From Tyto alba (lineage: Eukaryota > Chordata > Aves > Strigiformes > Tytonidae): DNA of 64,000 nt. A program made the translations under genes and the position numbers. Below are positions 37,155 through 49,500 of the stretch, piece by piece. The stretch's first letter is position 1. The number at the start of each line of letters is the position of its first letter. The notes under the pieces were generated by a model. The model made no database searches and was not told the origin of the DNA. It saw only the letters and a list, made by a program, of their open reading frames with translations. Location of the stretch: positions 7,151,501 to 7,215,500 of the forward strand of contig NW_024881278.1 of assembly GCF_018691265.1 (NCBI RefSeq), written 5' to 3'.

Positions 37155-39053
37155 GGGGAGCTAAAATAACAGCAGCCCCTCCAAACCAAAACACAAGCAG
37201 GCGAGCAGAGCAAGCCAGGGACTACAGCAGTGCTGTGCAGAAATTGCAAGGGGGTGGCTGGTATTGTTTTGGATAGGGGTGTGGTACGTGATCAAGCATG
37301 AGCATGTCCAAAAAGCCCATAATCAAAATGAGAAGATGGTTTAGAGCCTGAACAAGGAGAGCTTTTGTATGGTGCACTGTGCCAGAAAACCTGCATGTTA
37401 TTAGGAGGGAAACCCACAGGTTCATCCAATTCTCCAGGAAAGCAGGACTTTGTATGTCCCTTGCAAAGGATACGGAACTGCAGCAAATATACAACAACAG
37501 TTTGAATAGCTCCTTGGGTTAAAAAGGATGCTGAAATCCCAAGAAATTCTATGAGCGCAAAGTGTTTGCTCAGCCTTCGCTGTATCCTACCGGCATGACC
37601 ATTACCAATAACACACTCCAGGAAAGGTTCTCATATAAATCTCTGTCACTGTTGGAAAAGAATCTAAATGAGGATCACATGCAAAGTTTAATATCTTCTC
37701 AAATAGAAAACAGGGAGGAAAAAAAAATAAAAAAATAGGACTTTGAGTAAACAGAACTGAAGGAAATAGAAATGCAAGTTCATTCACTTTCCCGAGACCA
37801 CCTGAACACAGTGCAGTGGGATTATTTTGTTTGGAAGGCTCACAAATGCAAGTTTATTGTTGAATCCTGTTTCCATGACTGCAAAGAGTTGCTTATGTTT
37901 TGAATGATCATCCATGTTTCTAACTTTATAACTCTCCTATTAAAATATAGAACAGCTGCTGCCCCAGTCAGCTGTTCGGCATATGGAGCCCACCAGGGAC
38001 AAAGCCCACTGTTAACACAGAGAATTATTTTTAACGCCCTCACATTTCTAAACCTCACCATCATCTCAGCAAAATGGCACGTTTCCACACTTCCCAGCTG
38101 GGGGAACACCTGCGTAATGCAAAACTGAACTGTGCTGCATCTGGTACAAAAACCAATTTTATTTCATCTGGCCAGCAGAAAAAGTTATCAGCCCCAGAAA
38201 CAGGGCAAAAAGTTAACTGTGTTTTATATCTGGGGAAAAGCAGATGTCTAGTTAAGATGTTTATACTGCAAACATTTCTGTATATATTAGGAGGAAAGAG
38301 AGCTGTTTAATAAAATGGAGGTGGCTTATGGTTGCCAAAGCAAATTTGAAGGACAGTACAAGAGCTTTTGTCATTTTTGCATGGGAAAAAATACAGTCCA
38401 AATTTATACTGATATAGATTATGTACATTGAACAAATAATTTTTTTTGAAGTAAGCAATCTCAAAGTTAACTCTTTTTAAAGCCTGCTGTTTATTGTGTA
38501 TATTTGCTCAGCAGAAAAAGCTACAAACATTGTCACAATAATATGACAAAGTAGTATTAAAGGCTTCCGCTGATTTATTCTCTGGTACCTCAGAACACAC
38601 TTTAATACTGGGTCAGGGGCTGTGTGGCCAAGACACACAGCAATGCTTCCTGCAGATCAAAATACTGGACTGAGGTGAGCTCCAGGTTTGGTTTGCAAAC
38701 ATAGTCACACTGTCAGTCACATGCTGCTTCTGCTCTCACTTTAGAGAGATTATTTCATTTTCTGATCCAGATTCCCAACAGTCCCATCAGGAACATCAGC
38801 TCTCTGCATCTCTGCTCCCTCCCAGAAATATGTCTAGATAATTAATATTTTTTAATTTTAATATTTTTTTTTGTCATTTTTACATAAACACACAGTATAT
38901 ATATATTTGAACAGGGGAAATATTCCCACTAACATGCTTCAGATCAGACCTTTGAAAGTGAAAGGTGCAACTCTCAGCTGAGCACTTCAGTAGCTCCTGC
39001 CCTGCAAGCACACACTCTGGTGCACTTCATCGCATAGCTTTAATGAAATACTC

Positions 39054-39074
39054 TTTTTTTTTTTTTTTTTTTTT
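39054..39074. repeat. Poly-T tract
   Basis: An uninterrupted run of about 21 T. No adjacent element is recognised. Confidence 0.85.
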
Positions 39075-40790
39075 CTCACCCCAAAAGATACCCCCTAAAG
39101 CCTCTGCAGTTCTGGTCTACAAAAACTGCCTATGCAAAGATGTGCACCATCCTCATTCAAATACCCTAGCAAGCACACAGAAAGTCTTTCAAAATTAGCA
39201 GCCTGACAGCTGGGTTGACAAAAGTAACATATTTATGCTGTTAAACTCTGAAACCCCAATCATGAAAGTTACACAGCCACCTCAAGGTCTAAATCCTGCC
39301 GATGCCACTCCAGAAACATCTGTACATGTGACCACCTCCTGTTGAGGGGCACATTTTCTTCTTGCACTTGGTGTGTTTCTGGAATATCTATGTGCAATAT
39401 ATAGGAATGTTTTCTATACAGAATATATACAACAAACACCCAAGTGGGAAGTCAAAAGAGCAAAATTCTTGCAGGCGGCATGGAAACTAGGAAAACAAAC
39501 AGATTTTGGAAGCTCAGAGTAAGGGCTGCAGAGAGGAAGCCAACATACCAAAACAGCAGGGTAAAAGGCATTATTAAAATCAATAAGTCATCCTCTGAGA
39601 AGCTGAGGTTGTATATGAACGAGGAAAATAGAAATGTTCCTGAGATCTGGAAGGTCACACGTAAAAACAAACAAAGCAGGCCAAAGGAGCAACTTGCAAA
39701 CGCCCGGACTAGCAAATCGCCTCTTCCAAGCACAGCAGAAGCAATCTCCCAGGAGGCTGATGAGGCCAAAGGGTGACCCACACATCAGGGGAATAAGCAA
39801 AAAAAGATAATGCCGTGGCAGAAAAATGACACAAAACTTTCTAACGTGTTCCTAGAGGAGGAATTTGCCAATACCACAGTGCCAGAGATGTTCTTACAGG
39901 CAGCACATCAAAGGACCTGCCTCTAAGTAAGAAGTGGATAGAAAAGGGAACAGCAAATTTTGCTAATGATAACCAGTAGTTCAGGTAAAGATGAACATCC
40001 TCTGGAAAACAGGGCCTTTACAGTGCTCTAAACATTGAGCAAAAAATGCCAGCTCAAACCAAAGGGGGTAAACGTTAAGTAATGCACACAGGGGAAAGTT
40101 TTCCCAGCTTTCTCTGAACAGCAAAGGCCTCTGAACTGACCACCAACTCTCAGGAGAAGAGCATCAAGGTTATGACAGATCACTCAAAGAAAACCACAGC
40201 TCCAGAAAGCAAATCCAGCATCAGGAATAACTGGGGACAGAGCAGAGAACGAAGCTGAACATTTACACAGTTGTGTAAGTCAACTACATCTTGAACACAG
40301 AATGCAGTTTGGGTTCAGTCCCCCAGATCCCTTCTTACATCAGGATGTTGGGAATGTTAAAGCTCAGATCTGTTTGAAAAATAACTGCACAAATTCACAG
40401 TAAAGCCTCCCAAGACCCATTAAGTAGGTGGCTGTCCTGGACAGGAACTCTTCTCTTGGCACCTGTGGGCACCGGGGAAACATTTACAGTTTGCTATTAG
40501 CAGCTCTGAAACCATTACACACCCTTGCAAGAAGCTCTACCATCAGCACAGTGTTATGATGCCAAATGCCTAAAACCTGAAAAATCACACCAAAAACGGA
40601 GGTAGCCTGCACAAAGCATTTTGATGCTACATCCATTGTTTGCATTAGTAATATTTTTCTGTGGTTGCCGTAGTCAGTCCATAGGAACTGCTGGCACTGA
40701 GTTTGATGACCAGCCGTTACACTCAGCTCAGCAGTGGCCACAAAAGCATTAAAGCAGACTCCATGAGCAGCAAACACTTGGAGAGAAAAG

Positions 40791-40791
40791 A

Positions 40792-40823
<32 letters not shown>
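40791..40823. repeat. Poly-A tract followed directly by poly-G
   Basis: About 25 A are followed immediately by 8 G and then a TGGAGGGG segment. It is an unusual homopolymer junction and prone to sequencing or assembly length error. Confidence 0.88.
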
Positions 40824-40824
<1 letters not shown>

Positions 40825-41085
40825 GGAGGGGAAAAATCAGCTTCAAGGAACCAAAATATTACTTCTATCCAGTTTAAAGGCACTGCCTGGGGGAAGGTAA
40901 CAGGAACCAGATCATTGCAAATAGCGGTGTTTCTAGGAAAGCCGTTTCTGGACACACTTATTAGACATGAATTGACCCTTGAAGTGATTCAAAGCCTGAG
41001 GCTGAATTTTGTGTTTGCTGCTTTCTCATCCTGTAATGAACGACATTCCAGACAATTTTGCCACTCAGGGTTGATCTAAAGACTA

Positions 41086-41103
41086 CCCCCCCCCCCCCCC
41101 CCC
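41086..41103. repeat. Poly-C tract (18 C)
   Basis: Eighteen consecutive C on the + strand. A minus-strand open frame (40961-41371) reads through it as a glycine run and is considered spurious. Confidence 0.9.
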
Positions 41104-44100
41104 AATATTTAGTAGGGTTGTTTTGTTTCAGGAGAGCTTTAAAAACTGGCAAAGGTAGGTAGGCAGTGGAAAACATGAAGCAACACGCTGAGTGCTCACT
41201 GCAAGGCCAGTGATTTTGTACTAAAAACCAAATCACGAGGATCAAAATTGTAACATGAAACTTTAATGGTGTCGGAAGATTTCTGCCTTTGCTCTGGTAT
41301 GCTGAAGAGGGAAGACCTAAATTATACAGTGAACATCTCCAATAAAGCACAAAAATTTCATGGACATCCAAGCAGTAGTTTCTTCTAATATATCACAAAA
41401 GGCCACAGTTCCTTCTGTTTTCTGCAAACACAGAGCAGATCAAGCTGACATATGCTTATGTCTTACTGCAAGCCAGACTCATGCATCACTTTCCCCTCTA
41501 GTTCTAGGAAGCATCAGACTGAATCAGTGAAACCTCTGCAAGAGCATCACATTTTGAGAGCCCACACTGTCTCTAGGCAAACTGGCTACGGTTCAGCTTC
41601 TCACTTTCATCAAGAAGCTCCCCCTTCTCCAATCACCCTTTCCCCTCACCACTATACAGTAGAGGCATGGCTGGCTGTTACAGCTTCCGTCACACCAGGT
41701 TGAAAGCTGCCCAGTTCCACCACTATTAAACATTTTTCAGGAATACGTTTCCTTGCTCAATTGACGAATTTTCCCCCATTTGTGGAATTGGCAGAAATTA
41801 AGAGGCCACAACGACATTCTTGCCAATCTTCAATTTGCACTTTGCACAAAGGCTGTTTGCATACAACTATAAAGAAAAGCTAGAGAGGCACGCCATTCAC
41901 ATCATGGCAATTAAAGATGAAAAAAAAAACTCTCCTGAAAGATGATGCACACATACGTGTTACAGATGTATAATACATACATGCAGTGCTGGTATGTAGA
42001 GAAGCAAGAATCCAGACAGTACCAACATCCCACTCAAATCCACCTGCCTACAAGCTACAATGATAATTAAAACACATCTTTAAACTGGCAGATTGTTGGC
42101 ACAGCCTTCTCCTATCATAAAAGTTAGTAGTAAAGTCACTATTCCTCTTGACATAATTTGATGCTTGTACCTAGGCCAAAATCCCTAGACCTGGGTATTT
42201 TAAAATGCTAAGTCCAGTAGCTTGGTGCATCTTTCTCTTCCCCGTACTGTGGGAGACAGCATAAGCTCCAACCAGCTTGGGAAAAAAACAAAACACATTT
42301 GTAAAGTTTTCAAATTCTGGCTTTAAGCATCTATTGCTGAGTTTCCAAGATACTCAGTCTGGACACCAAATGCTCAAGGCACATTTTGGAGGGAGGTGGA
42401 GCACCCCCAGCCCACTCTCACCCATCTTTACTTGTCTCTTCAATGGGCTTTGAGCAGCATCCTGACACATCCTCCACTGCAGCCTTTTCTTATCTGAATT
42501 CAACTCTTCCACTGTTGTGACATTGCTGCAGGGATATTTTCCATTTCTGGACAGTAGATTATTTCTTTGCCTTCAGGCTTACCCAAATTTGCACACACTC
42601 AGGCACTTGCGATCAAGGCTTTTGCTCCACTTGCTCGACTACCACTACCCAAGCTGAAAACACTGTTCTTCAGGGAGGAAAAAAATACTATCTAGATGTT
42701 TAGAAAGATCAGTTTGGCTCTGAAAGTTAGGCAGTGCTTTCAAGCAGTGTAGGATATTTGGTGACAAGGGGTTCTTTCTCACACCACAGACTCAAAAATC
42801 CCCCTGATCAGCTATACAACCTGGGGTATTTCAACAGCTGTCCTCGACAGACTCTTCCTGAGGTTGCCTGGAGTCTCAAAAAGGATGTAAAATATTTGTA
42901 GTAATTCCCTGAACAAACCCAAGAGGCTTCGTCGAAGCAGAGTCCTCAGCTCTGTTGACTTGCTTTTTTAAAAGGTAATATAAATTCCACTTACACTGGT
43001 TTGTTTTGATGTTGAAAATTGGTCTCCATAGACATGGTTGAAATCATGCCCTGAAGCACCGAGGCTGGAGCCAACAACCACACAGCCCTTCGCCAGTACA
43101 GAGCTGAGGAGGTTTTAAAGGTGTAAATGCCATCCCACCCGCTGCAGTGGGACTGGGAGAGTGCGGGGGAGACCAGGCAGGCACAGGGTGCCCCATCACA
43201 GAGGGAAAGGCCCCAGCTGTGGCCACCCAGGCACTGGGAGAAGTCTGTGGGGTTCCCCTCCCACGTCAGCCCCAACACAAAGCCCCATTCTGCTGCTCAT
43301 ACATTTGCTTCACCAGACATAGACAAGGGGGCAAAAAGCCCTAGAGAGCCCATGGGAAACAAAAAAACAAAACAAAACCAAACCGTTTTTTTTATTTTTA
43401 AAACCTCATTGCCCTGCAGAAGTTCCCTCGAAGGCTGACACGCAGCTAAGACCATGGTGGTGTTTGCCAAGCAGAAACAGCAATAAAAAGAAATAAGGGT
43501 GAGACAAACAGGGGGAATATATGGAGAAACTACAAGTAGAGGTTTTTATATGGAAATTTATATCGAGGGTAACATTCCTGCCTAACACAAGCGTTTTAAT
43601 ACTTCCGGATGCAAGCCTCAAGCCAAAATCCAGTGAGGTCTGATGTTACGATAGTGTTTAAGTTCAGGGATGCTGAACGTTTTGCAAGAGCTACAGGTTT
43701 TCTCAGCGCCAAAAACCATCCAGAACAACAACAAAAAAGCTTTTAATTCTCCCCCAAATAACCCCACTGCAATGTCCCAGCATGAAGCAATCACAAAGCA
43801 GAAATGAGTCCTGAGGCACCAAACTACCCAAGTTAATTTGAACATTGGGATGTGCAGACCACTGCAAAACCTGCACACCCCATCACAACTTGGGGGGGGA
43901 AGAAAATAACAAAAAAAAAAGAGACAGAAAGCAGGGAATAACCTATATTTCAGAAAGCTTTATTTTCATGAAACTGTTTTCTTCCCCCTTCCAGCTTTAA
44001 AATTGCTTCTGCTGCCTGCCTCCACCACTCCAGGGGTGCTGCCACAGCCCTCCCTACCACCACAAAGCCCAGGCAGAAAGCAGCCATCAAGGATTTCCCT

Positions 44101-44105
44101 GAAAG

Positions 44106-44275
44106 GCCGTCTCGGTTTCGAATAAAGCACAGGACTGCTCCGCCGAGGGCAATATCAGGCTGAGATCAAACTAGAAGACACGTTCCCCAGGTCAGCAACA
44201 TAGCAAGCGTGAGCTCACACGAGCGATAAACTGTTCAGAACAACTTGTCCCAGAGACGCTGCTGCTCCTCCGCTG
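44106..44275. promoter_or_regulatory. Second CpG-enriched patch
   Basis: About eleven CpG dinucleotides in 170 bp, including a clustered GGCCGTCTCGGTTTCG. CpG is scarce on both sides. No open frame, TATA box or first exon is recognisable here. Confidence 0.3.
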
Positions 44276-46490
44276 CTGCCAAGGCCCATTTCTGCTTGGT
44301 TTATGCACTATGCCAATTCCTCCCATATAAGATTAAGCTGCCTTGAGGCAATTTCAACTTACACATCTGATATTTTGAGCATTTTCTATGCTCTGCAGCT
44401 CAGGAGACGGTACAGCCCGTGTACTGCCACTTCCCCTTTTCACCTCGTGTCACCCTTGCAAAGGCATTTGTTCCCATTTAAATGCTCACACACCTTTTCT
44501 GGGACTTTGAAACATCAAAGGGATAATTCAAGGAAATAATATTTCACTGAAGAGCAGAACTGAGCCATCCATGCTATGTAGTTTGACTCTGCAGGGGCAT
44601 CAACCTGATAGCAAAGTGTACAGGATCTGTTTGCTTAGACATGTCCATAATACTGAAGAATAGTTTCCCACTTTTGAGACTGTTGTGGGTTTATTAAATC
44701 CCATTAGTTTATTACAAGTATCAATAACATAGCCTAGAAACAAATAAATGAGCTTTTAAGCCTAAAAGCTTAGTTTGAAGACCATCCTGGGGGGCTCCAA
44801 GTTAAAAAGGCAGATACCAAACGAAAAAAATTCAATAATCTAAGTCTCCAAATTCCTTATTTGTTTACTTATCTGACTACACATGAATAATTTCAGTCTA
44901 GCACAGGCCTGTTTGGGTGCCAGATCCTGTTTGCAAGTCTGCTCTGTGAAAGGCTAACATACAGTTGAACTTGGATGCTATGCAACTATCAGCCAGCTAT
45001 TAGTGTTAATTGTTAAACAATTTTTCCAAAAATTAGATTAAATATAAAGCTCAATGCCTGTGGTTGTTGCTGGTTACTGCTGTGAGGAAAACAGTTACTA
45101 AGATGCAACTGGTTGGGCTCAAGTTATAAATAGAATTAAAATGCTGCATTTACCTAGCCAGAACAGTAACTCTATTTTACAGAGATGTGTTTTCCGCATT
45201 AAATCCAATTTCTGTACATTTCTGTATGCACCAACAAATGGACAGATCTAAAGGGACACTTGTGTGCAGAGTAGCCATGGTCATTGTGATTCAGCTCACA
45301 AAACACCATACAATTTTGCAGGTGCACCTCCAAAACCATTGGTTAAACCATTCAGATGAAACACAACTGTGTAACAAAGTAAGTTATAAACAAGACTATG
45401 GAAAAGCAGGGGAGGAAAGAAACTTCCTGAGGGTTTGGCATTATTCTTATTAGTGATGGCTGAATTCATTTTGCCTCATTTCCAATATAGTCAGATATTC
45501 AAATAAAACTTGAACACCATCTGTTTGCCACGATCCAGAGACAACAAAGGTTGAAGACCAGAAATCATGAAGATGGCAACAGTTATACACAGACTTTGTC
45601 TATACAATCAATTTGTATCAGACCAGGTCTGGGATCCACAAGAACGGCTGTTATCTGCTATAATACAGAAGAAGTTTCCTCTCAATGCAAAAACACTTAT
45701 AACTGAATCAGCACTGGATTGGTGGAGAGAATATATTTATAAGGGAAAAAATTTACAAGAAAATTTTGCAACTGTAATCAGTTCCTCCATGAAAAGTGTC
45801 TATGCTCAGGTCTCTGGACCAGCAAGGCAGAAACCACCAGCTTTACAGCAACTGGTAAGGAATAGTTTGCAAAATGTTTGCATGTCAACATGTACTATAA
45901 TGATACAGATCGTTAGTTCACTCACTAACATCTCCAGTGTCTTTATAATGAAATAAAGAGTGCTTTTCCTCACATTTGTGAAGCTCTTAAAAATCAAGAT
46001 ACCTGCTGAAGGCTTTTTTAGAAGGTTGGCAAAACCAGGAACATTAAAACTGCATATTCAGGAACTCCACTTAAGTAAAGCAGCAGAATAAAATATCTAA
46101 TAAAAGCAAAAAAATCTAAAGCAAACTTAATTGTGATAACTGAGTTTAATGATGTGATATGATGAAGCTCATCACAACAAATCACAACTGAAACTTTCCA
46201 CCACAGTATTATGTAGGGCAGGTTTCACTCCACCTAACTCAAATAGGAATGAGGTACACATTTGCATTTAGTACAGGAAAATCTGTGGGGAACAGGAGAG
46301 CTGAGGAAGCGTATCCATAATTAAATCAATTTGGAGGCACAGTTATAATGCAAGTGTGTGCACTAATACTTCATTTTCCTTCTCTCAAACATTTGTGCTC
46401 CTAATTTTGTAATTAAGATTTGCACGTTTCCCTGAACAAGAATAAACCTGTTCAAGCCTTTGCTTTGACATTTGCTCAGCATTGAGACCA

Positions 46491-46517
46491 AACTCTATCC
46501 CAGCCAAAACCAGCACA
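46491..46517 (-). mobile_element. Short match to the end of an avian ERV LTR (uncertain)
   Basis: Read on the minus strand, the bases start TGTGCTGGTTTTGGCTGGGA and continue TAGAGTT. This resembles the conserved 5' end of a widespread avian LTR family as I remember it. Only about 27 bp match, the rest of an LTR is not recognisable, and chance is possible. Confidence 0.22.
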
Positions 46518-49500
46518 ACCGGGCACACTGAGTGCCCCATCCCATCCTTCTACCATCAGCAACAGAAGTCTGGGGACACACAGGTGAGCTCCCACCAGCC
46601 CCTGCCCCCCCCTCAGGCATTTGGGGATTGCAGCACATGTCCTGCCGGGCTGGGAGATGCCATCACCAGCTGCCCAGTCACAGAAGAGAAAGCCTCTCCA
46701 GAAAACATTAACTAGCACCCACCCAGTGAAAGGCAGGTGCTGAACAGTTCAGAAACCTCAAATTGTCACAGTTGCACCCTTAGCAGTATTTTACCACAAT
46801 CCTTAAAAGCGTATTTCCTCCTGCATGTAAGCAAGGCACAGGAGCCACTGGTGTTCAAGGCCAGCCCTGGCCAGGCATCCTGCTGCAGAGGCCAACAATC
46901 CCCAAACCTTGCAGAGTCGGCCAAGAAATTCAGTTTTATTCCAGCTCAGCCACTCAGGGCAAGAGGCTCACAACCTTACTGAGGCTTTAAATCCTTCCTA
47001 GGGCCAAGAAATCAGCCCTAGCCTCAAAATTTTGTGGCATGGCAAGTCAAACTCCTTTTCAAAGCACAAGGCAGAGCAAAGAGAAGATTTTCTTTGCAGC
47101 ATTTTTTATGCACAGCCTCCTTAGAGGCTGTGTGTTTGCTGGTGCCCATCAGCATCTTGCACTGTAGCACTGTTATATGTACAAACTGCTGTGCAAGTAG
47201 AGATGCCCAGGTGCTACTGTCAGGAAGGCGCCACAGCCTCAGCACGGTCTGCAGGAAGTAAAATGGCTCAAAAGCGAGATGAAACTCATGCAACTAAGGG
47301 TTTAGAAAATGCTGATTATAGTGCCTTCAAGAAACATTTTGCAGCTATGCAATTCATGCCTATAACAACACATACCCACAAAGGCAAGATTACATAGGTA
47401 ACATGGATTTCTTTACATTTCCTTTTGCACGCTTGGCCACAAAACTAAAGCTCCCAGTGTCACTCCTGCAGGGAAGCCCACGTGCGTGCATGGGTGATGG
47501 GAGGGCGTAACGGTAACAGCCAGGCTATAAACTATGCAACCGGGAGATGGGTCTACATGGCATGAGCTTTTGATAAAGCAAGATAACATTTTTTATTAGC
47601 ATACTTTCACAACTACTCCTCTCAAAAGTAAAACTATCAAACCAAAGCAGGTTCAGGAAGAAAATATAAAAGGATTTCCAGATGACAGCTTGTTCGTCAG
47701 TCATAGCAGGGGCAGAATTACATCTGTGTGAGGATTTTGCAAGTAGGAACTACCTGACAACTGCTTAGAATCGGAAAAAATAAACATAATCCTAAAGGGA
47801 AAAAAAATCACTGAGAGAAGATAAAGTAAACAAGAGTACATAGCTAACATGATACACTGGATATTGTTGCCCTGAGTTTGTGTGTTTATACTTGCCTGTA
47901 TACTCACAATCACTTCTGTATCTTGAAAACAGCAGTAACAAATCAAAATCATTTAATAGGTGCTTCTTTCAGAACTGGGGTGTAACCTCTTAAGCCAAAG
48001 GCAGAGCAAGAGAGTATCACCCATCCAGGGAAAAATATGCTGAGAGTTGTTGATAAAGATCAGTCCAGTGGCACAGAGTTAAAAATCAGAGCATATCACA
48101 GAGAAACTGCTAGTTTTCCTTTAGATGCCCTTTACACCCACTACCCAGAGTTACAAATGACTTTTACAGGCTAAATTTGGGGGTTTAGGATGGTCTTAGG
48201 ACAGGGAAATGCCTGAAAAAAAGCTCAAGGCCAAACACACAGTAGGAAGTTAAATGAGATAAATCAAAGGTTGAATTTGAATCACTGAACTGTTACCAGC
48301 TACGGAGAAAATGCCTGCCACCATGAGCTGAAGTATTTCCCTTTCCTCTACTATGACTTCTGCAGCTGCTATTACCCCCTTAAAAATTTTACATGTTCTT
48401 CTATGCATTTCAGCTCCCAAAACACAATTGACTATACTTAGTTTTAAATGGCAGACACCCTTATGACTATTAACATTTATCACTATTCTCTTACTACTTT
48501 TACTAACAATGCTGTCATTTTTCAAGCTAGTTGTAACTTGTGTAAGTAACCATATGATTTAAACACCACATATTTAACTCATTTACTAACCTTTCTTTCA
48601 TCAAAAGCAGCAACGTGCAAGTATAGCTATAGTAAGTGTTGATGGGATTTATAACTGGGTTCTGACTATAAATCATTTTTATCAGCCTTAGTAACTTTTT
48701 GTTGTCTTTTTCATGCTTCATTTTATAGGAATATGCTATCTCCTCTGATCAGGAGGACCTATACCAAGGTGTAGCTCTTATTACCTGCCCCAAAAGATAA
48801 CACAGATTTTAATTTATTTTTTTTCCTCCTAAGTAAAAAACAAAAATTACTGTAAGCATTTAGGGATTCCAAGGAGTCATTCTGAATAAATAAGTTTGTT
48901 TTCAGTCTACCATATTTGTGTTCATGGCAAAATTTGAAAGCTCTGTACAAAGGGCTTGACCTAGCCCAGCCGAAATCAATGACATTTGTCACAGCAAGAG
49001 GATGAAGCTAACACATTGGAAACAGATCAAGGACATGCCATGAGTTGACAAACTGCTCGATCATTAGCTCTTAATTTAAGTTTAGACCTCCTTTATAAAG
49101 TGCGTGGGTGAGAACAGCAAACAAAATCTGTATCAATCACCACATCCACACAATTCCCAACTCCTATTTATAGTTTTACTTTGAAATTAAAGAGAAAAAT
49201 GCAAACCATCATGCCAAAGGGGAAAGAGAGGGAACAGATACAATCTATAGGACTCTGAGCTGTAAGGCTGCTGCTTTATTTCAAGTGTGCTGTCCACCAC
49301 ATTCACAGCACTGCTGCAAGTTCAGACTCTGTCAACATCCAAGTTTACACAGAGTTTCAAAGACTTTTTTCTTGAGTTTCATAGACAGCAAAATTTAGAA
49401 GGATTTAATGGCTAAGATGTTTTAATTGTTGACAAGTTGTAGGCAAGTGATCATCTCTTGCCTTTTTTTCTGATTTTTATATTACATACTCCTGTCCTTC

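Noticed and set aside
40961..41371. 136-codon minus-strand frame with a glycine run
   Set aside because: It depends on reading through the 18-C homopolymer, and no homologous domain is visible.
45567..45956. 129-codon ATG frame containing LDWWREY, compared with hAT transposase C-termini
   Set aside because: Only the Trp pair fits. The rest of the hAT dimerisation motif and any terminal inverted repeats are missing.
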